Assembly: GCA_005408345.1 (NCBI GenBank)
Contig: SEMN01000226.1
Coordinates: 558,001 to 622,000 of the forward strand
DNA from: Macquaria australasica
Taxonomy: Eukaryota > Chordata > Actinopteri > Centrarchiformes > Percichthyidae
DNA: 64,000 nt
Reading direction: 5' to 3'
The notes under the pieces are model-generated. The model worked only from the letters and a program-made list of their open reading frames with translations, ran no database searches and was not told the DNA's origin. Below, in pieces: positions 49,253 to 62,869 of this stretch; positions within the stretch are counted from its first letter, which is position 1; each line of letters begins with the position of its first letter. A program made the position numbers and the translations under genes.

Positions 49253-49698
49253 AGCTGTGTCCCAAATCCATACTGCATACTAATTCTGAGCAGGTTTTAA
49301 GTACTAAAACAACCATGAATTTTGAGTGTGCTGTTGAGGGACAGTAATCTCCCACAATGCAGTGCAAAAAAGAAATGGAGGATCTTCTCATGACTGGAAA
49401 AGAATACATCTAACTGTAGATGGAGGTGAAACAGCTCCAGGAACACATCAAAAAACAAAATAAATACTAACTGAATTTTTGGAAAACATATTTAAAGTCT
49501 CTTTTTAAAGTTTAATTGGCGGTTGTATTGAAAATTGCAGTTAGATTGCCTTTGCACAGTGCATATATTGTATCATTTCCTCTCAGTATAAAGTAACATA
49601 TGTTGATTTCCTGTTAATGCAAATAAACAATACACTATAAAGATCAGCACATAGTATATACTACATACAATTAGTATATGTGAAATATGGACACAGCT
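49253..49698. mobile_element. Nonautonomous DNA element with inverted termini
   Basis: The left end AGCTGTGTCCCAAATCCATA and the reverse complement of the right end, AGCTGTGTCCATATTTCACA, share their first ten bases and weaker similarity beyond. The 446-bp interior has no coding frame. Target duplication is not clear. Confidence 0.45.
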
Positions 49699-51279
49699 AT
49701 GGCATTATTATATTTTTCTATATTATTATTATGGCAGCGCTCTATTCTTTATACCTGTTTTTAGCCACAAGAGGTCACTAAAAGATTGATAAATTCCAAC
49801 CATCTAATGAATAACAGCTCAATCAGGTATCAGGGTTTTTTTTTGCCAGGTCAAAGAGAGCTGCTGAATACTACTGTTACTGAATACTGTTAATTATTAC
49901 AAATCTATTGTCAGATGCAGCGGTTTCCTCGTAATAATCTCTTCTGGCAGAGAATGAATCCTAGAGAGAGAAACAGAAGAAATTGGTGTTAATGAAGTCA
50001 TGATGTTTGTCTCTGGCCTGTTTCTCTTTCTTCTGTCTGTCTTCAAAGCTGGTGCCCTTCAGTGTCTCTGCTCTGTTCTTCATGTCTGCCAGCTGTCAGC
50101 TCACTCTGAACTGGCCACAAGGCGTGCTCCTCCGGTGCCATCCCACAACCTCCTGCCATCCCCAGTTATCTTTACAGGCATAACATCAATAATTGAATCC
50201 ATGAATTGCTCTTGCGTGTGAGGTCGGGAACGAAGGCGCCCGACCACACCGTATTAGTGGGAGAGGGAAGCAGCCTTAACTGACATTAAAAAGTGGGTGA
50301 AAAATGTGATCGGGAAACAATTTGCAACAAAGACAAAAGGAGAGAGAGAGAGAGAAAGAGGAGAGGAAGGTAAAGCAAGAAGGCAGAGCACAGAAGCTCC
50401 AGGATGATGTCTTTAGCTTGGTCTGACAGTAGTTTATTCATAGACGAGGGAGGAATGAAGGAACAGACAGAGTTAAAAACCCACCCAGGCTGAGATGACG
50501 CTTTTGCTGAAAGAGATGCTCATGGGGAAACTAACGAGTTTTCCCACAATAGAGATGGGAATATACTGTATAGTCACACAGAGGGATACTGGGCCTTTGC
50601 TCATTTGGAGGTCTGCAGATTTAAGAATCGTCAGTGTGGCATTAAGCAATGCTTGAGGAATGGCTGCATAGAAAAAAAATCTACTACGCGGTGGTCTCGA
50701 CAACAAATCAGCTCCATATTGAACGCCAGGCTTAAGATATGTGTGGATAAATAACATGTTAACTACGTAAACGAATAGAGTATTGGCAGCAGCTCAGTAG
50801 TCTACAACATCTACAATGCTGATGACATAGGACTGTTAACCCTTGTGATTTGTTCACATTGGCTTAACTTCCTCATTGTTTAGGGTCTCACAAACCCTCA
50901 AAGCTGTGTGTAAAAATAATAATAATAATAATTGCAAAACCAACCAATTTCTTTCCTTCAGATATTCTTTTCTTTTCTTCTGACTGCATTAAAGTACAGA
51001 AGTGGTAGCCATTCTCTTTGCCACAAACTGGGGTTGCACATTTGATGAAAACCTCTGTGACAAAAACTAGAAATGAGCATGAAGCATTGTTATTACACCA
51101 AGTAAGGAAATATTTCATGTTTTATATGTTATTTAGGCTAAGCATGAACAAATATCTATTCCTTTTTCAAGTCGTTTACAGACAAAGCAACATATGTTAT
51201 CCTACATAGTGATGTTGTTTGAGGTCAATTAACTCTGCTAGACCTCTTGAGATCAACTTAGACATGTATTTAACCCTTT
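49699..51279. other. Intergenic, downstream of lmo2
   Basis: No gene recognised. A GA-rich run lies near 50337-50370 and an (AAT)n stretch near 50915. The open frames here are short and of unlikely composition. Confidence 0.5.
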
Positions 51280-51945
51280 TTAGCCATGTTAGCAGCGTAG
51301 CTCTATGGATGGCAATGTCGGTCTGTTGGTTGGTCAGTCCACCACTTTTGTTCAGACTGAAGTATTAAGTATTAAGATGAAATTTTGTACAGACATTAAA
51401 GGTCCTCAGAGGATGAATCCTACTGACTTTGGTGATCCCCTCACTTTCCTCTAGTGCCACCAACAGGTTGACATTTTTGCCTTTTAGTGACATATCTTGA
51501 CAATTTTAGGATCGATTGCCATGAAAGCTGGTGCAGATACCCATGGTGCCCAGAGGATAAACCCTAGTAGTGATTCCCCTGACTTTTCTTGTTGCTCCAC
51601 CAGCAGGTCAAAGTTTTCTCTTATCCTGTGAAATATCTCAACATCTGCTTGATGGAGTTGCATGAAGTTTTGTACAGATATTCATAAATCTCACAGGATG
51701 AATCCTAGTCTAATCTAGTGGCATCATCAGGTTAAACTTTTAATTTGTCCAATACTTTGGTTTACAACCAAATACCTGCAAAACTAATCACATTCCCATC
51801 AGCCTCAGCTGTAGTTTATGTTTACTGCTAATTAGCAAATGTTAGCATGATAACACGCTAAACTGAGATCTGTTAGCATTTAGTTCAAAGTACCACTGTG
51901 CCTTGGTACAGCCTTGCAGAGCCGCTAGCATGGCTGTAGACTCTT
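51280..51945 (+). repeat. Dispersed teleost repeat (GCTAAC / CAGCAGGTT family), longest copy
   Basis: Begins AGCCATGTTAGCAGCGTAGC, contains CCACCAACAGGTTGACATTT and GAGGATGAATCCTACTGACTT, and ends TAGCATGGCTGTAGACTC. Related to 1-175 and 62870-63262. Confidence 0.6.
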
Positions 51946-52735
51946 GTTTACAGCTGTGGTCTCTTGGACCTCAAACAGAAGTAACTGAAGTCATTTTCTG
52001 TAGCTGACATCTGAAACATCAGTCAAAAATCATGTTTATAAGCAATTCTCATACAATTAGGAAAAGTTCTTAGCTGATGTTAAGTATGTTTTTTGAGCTG
52101 TTAAAGAGAGCCCGGAGTATCCAGGACCCCAAACAGAACTTTAGGGTTAAAGAAGGGTGTTATACTCTCTATCTGCTGCTCCCTTTCTACAGGGAGTTCA
52201 CTGAGTTTAATGAGACTGGAGCTGAGGGGAGGCCAGGTCTCATCTCACAACATTCACACACAACACTCCGGCCTACAGAGACCCTCAGCATCGGCCAAGC
52301 GGCCTGCGTTCCATCGGCCCGCTCTCCTCTGTTTCCTTGCAGGCTGAGCATTGCCAGAGCACTGCCCTGACTTGCACAGCAGCCTCAGCAGAACTCAATA
52401 AAGCCCTGTGCCTCTTGTGTCATCCCTACCAGCTGTACACAAGGCCGCGAGTGTAGTGCTGTGTTTGTGTGCCGAGGCAGGCCTGTTTCATCTCCAGTGC
52501 CCATGTCACAGCAGTCCCGTACGGGTAAACCTAAAAACATCCAGCTGTGCGCATGGAAACCAAGGAGACTTTCTGAGGATGAAACCGCAACGGCTTGCAG
52601 CTTGTTTTTATCAAACAGCTCACCCCACTGAAACAACCGCCACACATTGACCTCACTCTGGTGCAGTGTGCAGTGTGAACAGCAGATGGCGGTTCTGGTC
52701 CAGGTAGATGTTCTTATGCACAAGAAATAAAAAGC

Positions 52736-52767
<32 letters not shown>

Positions 52768-53660
52768 AGTGTAAAATAAGTGACAGGCAGATTAAGGGAA
52801 AGCTGGTTTTCGTATGGATGCCAGTTCAAGAAAAGATGAATTAGAACTGAATTGAAAGTGACGAGCCATATTCAAAGCGCTACAGACATGACAGTGAGAG
52901 TTCAACGACACCTACAAAGGAAGATGTGGTCGGACAATTATCTGCAGCACCACGGTGATTAATCACAGCGCGGCCTGTCAATGTCAAACCCATCTCACAA
53001 AATGACAAAATGAGTCAAGTGCTATTGATCATGCCTGCCTTGGGTTTCACTTGCACTCACACTTTATCAGATGGGGCTAATTGGGAACACATTCAGTCTG
53101 TGGTCCTGAGAGATGTGTCTGTCAGGAATCACATTCCTGCTCCGATTCTCTGATAGCCCATAGCGCCTCCAGTCTGGATGGAGGACAGGCTGTGGGAGTA
53201 GAGTTTTTTGGGGGGGTGGGGGTTGTGGGGTACGGCAGCACATTCAGAGGTGGATAGGTGAGTAATAAGCATGCATCCTTTAACTCTCGCTGGGCATGTC
53301 CTCTGACTGGATTAAATATGTGTTGAGGATTTATTAGATAGAAGACCTCTGGGGCCCTGAAAAACTCCAACACCGATCTGCCTCCCCCTCGACTTTTCTC
53401 CCTCCTTATATTTTCTCTCTTCCTACCTCACACAATCTCTCTCACCTATTTTCATCTACCTTCCCATCTGTTTTTTTTACTACCAGTATGTTTTTGTATG
53501 TTTTAGTCTTTCAAGCTTTCCTCTCTTTCCCTGTCCTCTCAGCCAGCCATGTGTACAGATGTGCGATGTGATGGACTCTGTGATTATTATGATGTGTACG
53601 GCTTCAGCCTGGATGCCTACAGGCTTTCATGTCAAACACAGAGGCTGAGGGACGAGAGCA
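51946..53660. other. Intergenic, mostly unique sequence
   Basis: No gene recognised. The part from 52860 to 53110 looks less repetitive than its flanks and contains a GTGATTAATCAC palindrome (52956-52967). Whether it is conserved cannot be judged here. Confidence 0.4.
52741..52767. repeat. (GT)n microsatellite
   Basis: Uninterrupted GT run of 27 bp. Confidence 0.9.
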
Positions 53661-54700
53661 CAGTGGTGGGGGAAGAATTCAGATCCTCTACTAAATCAAA
53701 AGTAGAAATACCACAATGTAAAAATACTCTGTTAAAAGTAAAAGTCCTGCATTCAGAATGTTACTTAAGTAAAAGTACATAAGTATAATCATAAAATGTA
53801 CTTAAAGTATAATAAATAAAAGTACTCAATGCAGACAAAGGGTCTCTGTGAGTGTTATATATTATATTATTGAATTATTATTACCAATGCCTTAATGTAT
53901 AAGTAGCATTTTACTTTTGTAGTTGGTGGAGATGGAGCTAATTTTACAATTTTATATGTTAGGCAGTCAAATCTATGTAAATGCAATCATATTTTATAGG
54001 ATGAGCAAATGTTGTGTATGTAAAATCTTAATTTGCAAAGTAACTACTAACTATATCTGTCAGATAAATGTAGTGGAGTATTAGGTACAATATTTCTTCC
54101 CGAACTGTAGCAGAGTGGAAGTGTAAAGTAGCATACAATGGGAATACCCAAGAAAAGTACAGGTTCTAGTAGATTGATACCACTCTCATGACTGTAAGGT
54201 AAATATGAAGCTATCTGAGCAGCTGGTTAGCTTAGCTTAGCACAAAGACCGGAAACAGCTAGCCTAGCTCTGTCTAAAGGTAAAAAAATCCACCTACCAG
54301 CACCTCTAAAGCTCACATATTCACATGTTACAGCTCCTTGTTTGATCTGTACAGTACATAAAACTGTACAAATGACAATTCGCCATTTTATAGGGGCTTA
54401 TGTGGGACCAGTAACTTCCTGGTGTCTCAGCTGGTTGCCTGGCAACCTAGGCCCAGCACAAAAATTGTCCGTGGTAGTTCGATTTTGTTACCGTTGGACA
54501 GAGCGAGGCTAGCTATGTCACTGTTTCCAGTCTTTGTGCTAAGCTACGCTAACTGGCTGCTGGCTGTAGCTTCATGTTTACTGTACAAACATGAGAGTGG
54601 CATCAATCTTATCATCTAACTCTCAGTAAGAAAGCGAATAAGCAAAGTTCCCAAGGTGTCGAGCTATCCCTTTAAGTATGGTACTTACATTCCACCACTG
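53661..54700. mobile_element. hAT-like element with another element inserted
   Basis: The left end CAGTGGTGGGGGAAGAATTC and right end GTACTTACATTCCACCACTG match the ends of the 44569-45185 element. Flanks CGAGAGCA and CTGAAGCA agree at 5 of 8 positions, a possible decayed duplication. The interior is split by the foldback-type element at about 54165-54675. Confidence 0.6.
54165..54675. mobile_element. Nested element with long inverted arms (TTAGCTTAGCTTAGCA family)
   Basis: The left arm (54175-54285: CACTCTCATGACTGTAAGG, GCTTAGCTTAGCACAAAGAC, GCTAGCCTAGCTCTGTC) pairs with the reverse complement of the right arm (54490-54610). The right margin reads, in reverse, TTAAAGGGATAGCTCGACAC, as expected for a complete terminus of this common fish repeat. 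It sits inside, and is therefore younger than, the surrounding hAT-like copy. Confidence 0.6.
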
Positions 54701-55995
54701 CTGAAGCAGTTTGTCTGTACACATGCATACACTGACACACTTTTGCATTTATCATGGCTGAAAATCTTTAGGTCGACAAAAATATGTGATGCAAGTGTAG
54801 TAAATCTGTTTTGAGCCAATCTACCATATGTTTCTTTGGCCATAAGTCATTTTTTTCCCCCCTAAAATGATCCCCATATGTTGAGCAGTGTTCCTGGCTT
54901 CTGATGAACCAACTACACATTGTACTTGAGGCTCTGTCCCAAGACCTGCATCAAACATGCTGGGGAGAAAGTGCTGCCCTTACGGGATGGGTGGGGTGTT
55001 AGGTGAACCATTTTTTGACACGCGCAAGCAGCAATATTGCAGAATAATAAATGTAGCTGCATGTCAAGGCCACATAATATGGATTAGAAACTACAGTCGT
55101 GGGTATTATGTGCTTTATAACTCCAAAACCACTGACTTATTGTGCTTTCATGGATGAATAGTTGAGAAAATTGACCAACATGACACATGAAACCATTCTT
55201 GAGGCTTCAGTATGACCATGAGTGAGTGGATACGGTGTTACAGGTCAAGGTGAACTTTTGTCTGCACTGCAAGCAGAGAGAGCGGCTCGTTATAAAGAGT
55301 AAACCTGTCTAATAAAGTACAAAAATTATTTTCATAACTGAGAATCTAAGGTAATGTTGGTGATTTATTCTCTTCTACATGTGAATACTATTTCAATTAT
55401 CAACAGTTTAGTGATTGATTCCTGTGGTTTCTTTTCATTCAGCCAACTATCTCCATTTGTCCATTTGCACAATATCATGATATTTTATCTAGACAAATTA
55501 TTCCAGTGACAGAAGGTGACCTCTTGCATCACGCATCATGGGGACCTCATAAGTTTAGACCTGCTTTATTTAGATGAACATTAAAAAAGGGTTAGCGTTA
55601 AATCTAAACCTGACTCCCACCTCCTTCTCATCAGACATCAGTGAAAAGCCAGACCGTTACCAGGAAGCAGACCGTGGCAATGCATTTCTCTTTCAAGCAA
55701 TCAGCGATGGAAACTCCAATTAAGGTGGTGGAAAGAGGTGGCTACTGCTTTTAAAAAATCAGTGCAGATGTGCAGGTAAGTGACCATGCGTCAAACCTTG
55801 GCTACACAGCGCCAGGCTCAGAGCAATTTCCGTCTCTAATTGGACTTCCCACGCAATGCCTGCTTCCAATCATTGCAGAAAGCCAGCGCAGGCAGGCACA
55901 CTGGGCAGGATGGTGGACCACAGTTGGACAGATCATGAAGAACTTCAGGACAGAAAATTTACTTAAATTACACATTTACAGGCTTTGTACGGCTT
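54701..55995. other. Intergenic
   Basis: No gene, RNA or complete repeat recognised. Confidence 0.45.
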
Positions 55996-56074
55996 TTGTC
56001 AGTGATGGAAGAAGTAAAAATACTCCACTTCAAGTAAAAGTAATGCATTCAAAATTTTACTTAAGTAAAATGAC

Positions 56075-56138
<64 letters not shown>

Positions 56139-56760
56139 ATCACTTTTACATCGTAGCTGGTTGAGATGCTGCCAATTTGAAGTACTTTGTATCCTTGGTA
56201 GTTTTATCTATAACAATGCATCATATTTTATAAGCCCATTTAGAGCTGCAATGATTAGTCAATTAATTGACTTGTCGATTGAAAAAAAACAACAACTATT
56301 ATGATAACTGATTAATCGTTTAAGTCAAGAATGCCAAACATTTGATGGTTTCTGCTTTCTCAAATGTGACAATTTGCTACTTTTCTTGGTCTTACATCAT
56401 AATAAATGGAATATTTTGGGGTTGTAGTACGTTGGTCGGACAAAATAAGACATTTAATGATGTTAATGATTTAATAATTAACTGATTAATCAAGAAAAGA
56501 ATCGTTAGTTGCAGCCCCAAAGCTGATGACATGTTTTATGAGTAAAATGTTATTCTGCAAAGTAAGAAGTAACTATAGCTGCCAAATAAATGCAGTGGAA
56601 GAAAAAGTACAATATTTCACTCTGACATGTAGAGTAGAAGTATAAAGTAGCATACTTTATACTTCTACTCAAGTAAATATTCAAGTAAAGTACAAATACC
56701 TTAAAATGTTACTTAAGTACAGTACTTGAGTAAATGTACTTTGTTACTTACCACCACTGG
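55996..56760. mobile_element. hAT-like element carrying a microsatellite and a nested repeat
   Basis: The left end CAGTGATGGAAGAAGTAAAA and right end TTTGTTACTTACCACCACTG match the family ends. Inside are a (GT)n(GA)n tract at 56075-56138 and a GGGCTGCAACTAA-family copy at 56242-56517 (TAGAGCTGCAATGATTAGTC to GAATCGTTAGTTGCAGCCCC). Confidence 0.6.
56075..56138. repeat. Compound (GT)n(GA)n microsatellite
   Basis: About 20 bp of GT directly followed by about 43 bp of GA, without interruption. Confidence 0.95.
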
Positions 56761-59243
56761 CTTTTGTCTATGAAAAGTTTGTCTATGATTAAAAAAAAGA
56801 CATTTTCCCAAACTGTTGAAGCATCGCAGGGAGTTGCCACCCACCACAATATAGAATATTTGAGCCTCATCGGTTCTCTACACCTGCTGTTCTAAATCTT
56901 TTCTTAATGCTTAAATCCTGGCAATGCCATCCTTAGTTAAGAATTCCTCTCTTCCCTTGGATTTCCTCTCTTTCAGAGCTGCCTCACCTGGAACCAATCT
57001 GTAACACAATCAAAGTGTCCTAACATGAAAGCTCAGCTCCTTCCTTTGATAGTCCATTTCTCTCCACACTTGTTCTTTTCTCTTTTCTCTGGTAGCTCAA
57101 GCAGCCATGTCTGGAAAAAATTCAGCCTAAAATAGAGACTCAGTCACAAAGCATTATGCAAATGTACCTGAAACAATTCACTGGTGCTCTGCCTTTTGCT
57201 TTTGGAGACAACAGAATGGGCCCTTTGTCTAAAAATAAGCAGTTCATAATGAAAACAAAGAGCCTCGCTTGCTGAGAAATTGAGAACACCGTTGTGAAGG
57301 CCTTGAGAAAATAGAGGTAATAAAATAGGAGGAAGAATTACTTGCACTGGGCATTCAAGTATCATTTACAAGTATAATCTTGTGGCTTCACAAATCAATT
57401 GTTCAAGCGCAGGCGAGAGCCAGTTTTTAATAAAAAAGAAGCGTGAAATGTGGAAAGAAGAGTGTAACACAATTTTTTTCAAAGCTTATTCAGTTTCCTC
57501 ATCATTGGATTGCACTCATCCATCCAGAGCGTTGATTGCAGCTTCTGGATGAGTTGATGCTTACAGTTTGCATGCTGCATGCTCATCAGTCAACCCTCTC
57601 AGCTTCAGAGTGTGTCCAGGATCGCAGGGTGATTAAACTCTAATAGCAGCCTTTTGAGAAGTCCGGGGGGATTTACTCCTGAGTCAACATGCCAGACCCC
57701 ATTTCCTCCTCACTCACTGCTGCCTCTCAACACCCAGCCGGCTGCAGCCACAGTAGATCTCCACATGGAACTTGTATAGATTGAGAAAACCTTGGAAGTG
57801 ACCCTGCATAAGGCCTTAAACATACACTGGGAACTATGCTGACAAATGATGAGATTTCTCCCACATATTACGTAATTTGTTGCAATATCAACATGTGAAA
57901 ATGTAACACTAAATACATGCTTAAGATGTTTTTGTTTGATTATCATGATAAATGCAGATACACAGTCCTGTCAGATCCTGCTGGTAATCCAACAGGAAAA
58001 GTTATTTCACATGTTCCATAATGTTTTACAATGCTTGTATATATGGAAAAATACCCCAAATTGCATTTATTAATGTAAACTAGAGTTTTAATAATTAGTC
58101 AATTAATCAATTAGTTGATCAACACAATTCTTCAAGCAAAACTGAACAAAATTCACTGGATCCAGCATCTTAATTATGAAGATTTTCTGCTTTTTCTTGT
58201 TTTATATGATGCTAACATGGATATGGTTGGATTTGGGACTGTTGATTAGACAAAACAAGCAACCTGAATATGTAAACTTGCACTAGTTTCTGCAAGTTCA
58301 GAAAGTTTATTCAGTGAAACTAAAAAAGATGACTTTCTTTTCGAAGACGTAGAAATAATGAAAACACTTTTGCTCTGTCTGAGTATTTGGACGATGTCTG
58401 GTCATGAAGACAAAAATGTTTTGTATAGGTAGCTTTTATATGGTTTTTCTGTGTAAAACATATTTTCAGTTTTTTTCCCCACTTTAATTCAGGAACTACT
58501 TACAGTTTGAAGTTGGCAGCAATGATTTGCTTATCTTTGGAACATGAATGTCAATCGGCAGAAGCTGTTATTTATATATTGAATTATTGTGTTTCCTGTA
58601 ATTCCATATAGGATGGACCAGTTTAATGGTAAGACATGAAAATTAAAAATTCATTCAATCATTCATTTCCTTATATTTTCTAAACCAAAAGATGAATTGA
58701 GAAAAGAATCAGCAGATTAACTGATAACGACAATAATCACTAACCGAAACCTTAATTTAGACACATTTATGTGAACGTGTGGCCTATTTCTAGTTGCACC
58801 CACCGTGTATGTACCTCTATAGATCCTGGTAGGACACCTGTTACCTCCAGAATAGATCAAGCTCTTGTAGGAATGGGTTAAAAAAAAACTGCTAAAACTG
58901 TTTTGCAAAAATCTTTGCTCATGTTCAGTTGATATTGCAGCAGCCTGTACAGCTGACAAAACGTAGGAGGGATTCATTAGCATAGGATTATATTTTTACA
59001 CCCCTCAGTTATTAAATGTTGGTTCATCACTGGCCAAAGGCAGCTTGATCGTCTTGTTCTTAGTTGACAACAGACAACGTCTTCTGCTGCTTCAGCCCAG
59101 AGACAGTCAAATTTAACAAGTCTTTGTTCTGAAATGCTCTTCTGCAAACCACTGTTGTGCAGAGATGTTGAGTGACATCCAGACCAGCTTGAGTCTCATT
59201 ATTCTCTGCTTAACTCTTTTCTCAGAAAACAACTCATAGGATC

Positions 59244-59245
<2 letters not shown>
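56761..59245. other. Intergenic
   Basis: Apart from the repeat fragment at 58084-58290, no feature is supported. The open frames are short, in AT-rich DNA. Confidence 0.45.
58084..58290. repeat. GGGCTGCAACTAA-family repeat fragment
   Basis: TAGTCAATTAATCAATTAGTTG and GACTGTTGATTAGACAAAAC follow the family order; the copy is truncated. Confidence 0.4.

Positions 59246-59290
<45 letters not shown>
59246..59290. repeat. (AT)n microsatellite
   Basis: Uninterrupted AT run of about 45 bp. Confidence 0.95.
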
Positions 59291-59296
<6 letters not shown>

Positions 59297-62200
59297 AATC
59301 TGTAACCATCTAATCATGTGAATTTATACTATGTGAGCTGTGAGCCTGTGTGTGATCCAGAGTGATGATGGTGCTTTCCCAAGCCGTCGTCAAACAAGAC
59401 TGATTGCAGCCAGAGATTGAGACGCTTGTCATAGTGCTAACATTTCAGACATCTTGTTTTGAAACTTCCCACGAACAACAACACAGCGCCCGTTATCCAG
59501 CGTCCAGTGGCTCGGTTGAGACAACGTGTGCTGCTCCTCCATGTGACTTTAATTGAGTGATTAGACGTAATTCAATAAGCAATCGAAGGGCAATGCGCGT
59601 GAGTTTGAGGCGTAAAGCAAAAGAGCACTGGTGAGTGGAGCCTTTGTCCGTGACCCTCCATCATCGCTGCTACCTTTCAGGCTAAATCACGCGCCCTGAT
59701 CGGCCTCTGGCCAGCACCCCTGTGTGGACCCCTCCACTCTAATTGTCTAGGCCACCAATTTCAGGAAGCCACGCAGTTTACAGGTTTAGTGCTTGAGTTT
59801 GCTATGTTTTGTGTTTGCCATGTGAGTCACTATCTTTAGACTGGGATCAACCACACAAAAACATCCCAATTATTATTGTCTGCGAGCAGAATTTCCACAA
59901 ATCCCTTTGCTGTGATACATCAAGTTTAGGGAATGTTTGCTAACAGCTAACTCTGATAGGCCTATATTCAGTCAAAAGCCATCATACCAAGCACATGGGC
60001 TTGACTGCTTTCAACAACTGAAAGAAGAAAGCTTCAAATTCAGAAACATCACTGACACAGGATTGTGAAATTACGCCAAATTGTGAAACAACTTGTCCCA
60101 GCTTTAAATATTACCCCTGCATGTGGACCTATTAGCCCCACATTCACACAGCTGTTTACTGTCAATCTGCCCCAGCTCATGCAAATTTGGCAGGAAATGG
60201 CTGGCATTATAATAAAGAAAATGAAAATGGCCCACTCCATAGCTTTACTGTGATGCAGTGAAATAGTTCCATAAATTACTTCAAGTCTGCTAATTCTCAG
60301 AGTAAATCAAAGTCCCCAGAGGAGCTGAAGTCTGTAAAATATGGCTCATTACTAAACCAAAGGGACACGAGCCCTCAGTGGGATTAGAAAGTCAAGGCTA
60401 GTTATAAAATATAAAAGAAAATGTTAATCTTAAATCCAGGATTGTAGAAATGACAGAAAATTCTTGCCACCATTTGAGGAGCTGACTTGTGGAAGCAATC
60501 TTGGCAAATGTGTATGTAGACAAGTGTATTATCCAACATGTGTCTTTAATGCTTGGTCAGCCCACTTGCCAACTGTCATATTGTTAAAGATAGACTACAC
60601 CCTCTTGACTTGTGCCAAGAAGGCCCATAGATTTACAGTAATACCCTGCAGTGCAAGAGTGAGAGCAGAGGCCTGCAGGGCAGCCAGAGGCCCGATTCTA
60701 AAGTTATATGTTGTAAAGCTTTGTTACTATAATTGTTACAGACTCCTGGATGTAATGATGACTACTGCAGCTGACTCAGATCACATCTGAACCCACAAAT
60801 CACAGTTAAGTCAGATTCACATGCAGTGTGTTCGTATCAGCGTAGCAAAGTGGGGCTGCAATCGATGCTCAGATGCTGACATCATATCTATGACTGACAT
60901 AGTCATTTGTAATATTTAATATATTATTTGTTTAATAAGGAATTCACTTCATAGTAATAAAATACAGACATTATTAGTACTGTTAACGGTGACTAATCTG
61001 ACATCAGATGTTTTTGTGAAATGGGGTGGTACACTTAAGGGTCTGTGTTTCCATACTGATTATGAAAACAATGATATTACAGCAATACCACTATGTAGGC
61101 ATATACACAAGAAAAGACATACTGCATGAAATCAGATCTATTTTATACCCCCCAATTAAATATTTTGGAGACAATAAACAAATAAATAGATTGTTAAATA
61201 GGCAAATTATTTTTGAAAATTCAAGAAATACACATAGTGACAGACAAATCACCAAAATCACAATAAATAAATAAAATTAAAAGTGTACAGTTCTAAGTTT
61301 GCTTTGAGCCATAATTTTGCCTTCTTTTTAAAGCTGCACTTATCATTATTTTTATGTTAACCGAAGTGTAATGTGAAAGTAATCACATGTGGTGAATGAA
61401 CACACAGAGACCCGACTGCAGTTCCCCTCAGCTCTATGGAGGGTTTTAGTGTCTTTCAGCTCATTGTTTTGGTTTTACGGCCCGCATCTTTAATGTTTTG
61501 GTAGCTGTTTTTAGTGAAAAAGTTCTTATAAACCCACTCTACACTTACTGACCAGCACCTAACAGCAGACAGACAAAGTTAGTAACTAGCTGAAGCAAAA
61601 CATTTAGCAGCTAAAAGGGCCAGTTGCAGTTGTACAGCTCTCGACTTCAAAGGTAACCAACTGAGCTGCTGGAATGTGTTTGCCAACATGTGCCCTTGCA
61701 GTCAACCCCAACACAACTCTGATTAACGTATTCTGGGAGATCTGTAATTTCCCCTTTAGCATTTTTTCCCAGACGTTCCATGAACCATGAACAAACAGAA
61801 TAATCAAAGCAACACAAGAGTAAAAGGTGACACGTTGTTTAAAGCGGCAGTGAACGGATGTGGCATGAGAGATTGAGACATGGGCAAAGCTGTGAACTAT
61901 CATTGTCCTGTGGTGGTTCTGCAGGGGTGAGTAGGTCTCTGCAGCCTCCGTTTGTAAGAGGACAAGGCAGTTGTTCAACAAGTGTCCTCCGAAATTCAGT
62001 GCATGGAGCATGACTCTGATTAAGCACCATGTGAATGAGCTTCTTTCTTGTCTCAATGAGGACATTCCTGACAATTAGGAGGATGAGTACAGCTTTGTTT
62101 GTTTCTCGGAGGCGACCTTGTCTGCTGGCTCAGTGACTACCTGGGAGTGTAAGATGCACAGGAACCATGTGACCTGTCTGCATGCCGCTCTGCAGTGACA

Positions 62201-62869
62201 GCGTTAACAAACGGCAGGTGAAGAGCCACCTTCTGTTAAGTAGGGTTTACGATTCACATGAGGGTTCAAATTACAGCAATTACAATAAGTTACAGATGAA
62301 AATCAAATGAGCAAAGAAGTGAAACGAATGACGGGTTTACAAAGAGAAACTTTCTGGATTTTTACCATTCATTTCTTCATGACATGTTTAGAGCCAACCA
62401 AAGAGCATAAACGGGAATGTCACTTGGTCAGGATATTTTATGGTGCAACCACAAAACCAAATCCGGATATTGCCTCCTGGGACGCTGAGCATTCATAAAC
62501 GGCAAACTCTGGCACTAGAAGCGAGAGAAAGACTGTGAGCGATGGAGTGGCAGAGGAAAAAACAGAGAGATAATAAAAGTGGTACGAGTGGGGGAAAGTT
62601 TGTATCTTCAGAGATGGAAAAGGAAAAGGGAAAGAGAGTTTGAGCAAAGAATGCAAAAACAAGGAATGCAACTGAATGCAATTTTGTTGTCTGATACATA
62701 ATTATCGCAAAATGTTGTGGGTCCAACCCTCAGGTGTGTAAAAGCAACTGAGGAGCAGAGGTTATTTTAAGACAAGAATACACCTGATGACCTCGCAGCT
62801 TCATCTCCACTTCACTAAAAATACATGAGAACAGTCCATCGTACCAGCCAAGCAGAAGCCCACCAGGTC
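59291..62869. other. Intergenic, no recognised feature
   Basis: Unique-looking sequence with short chance frames. The stretch 59500-59760 contains less AT and several homeodomain-like TAATT cores (TTTAATTGAGTGATTAGACG), which could mark a regulatory element, but nothing in the sequence proves it. Confidence 0.4.

Noticed and set aside
61604..62074. 156-codon minus-strand frame in the distal intergenic region
   Set aside because: No recognisable domain; a second overlapping frame of similar length shows that it is not distinctive.
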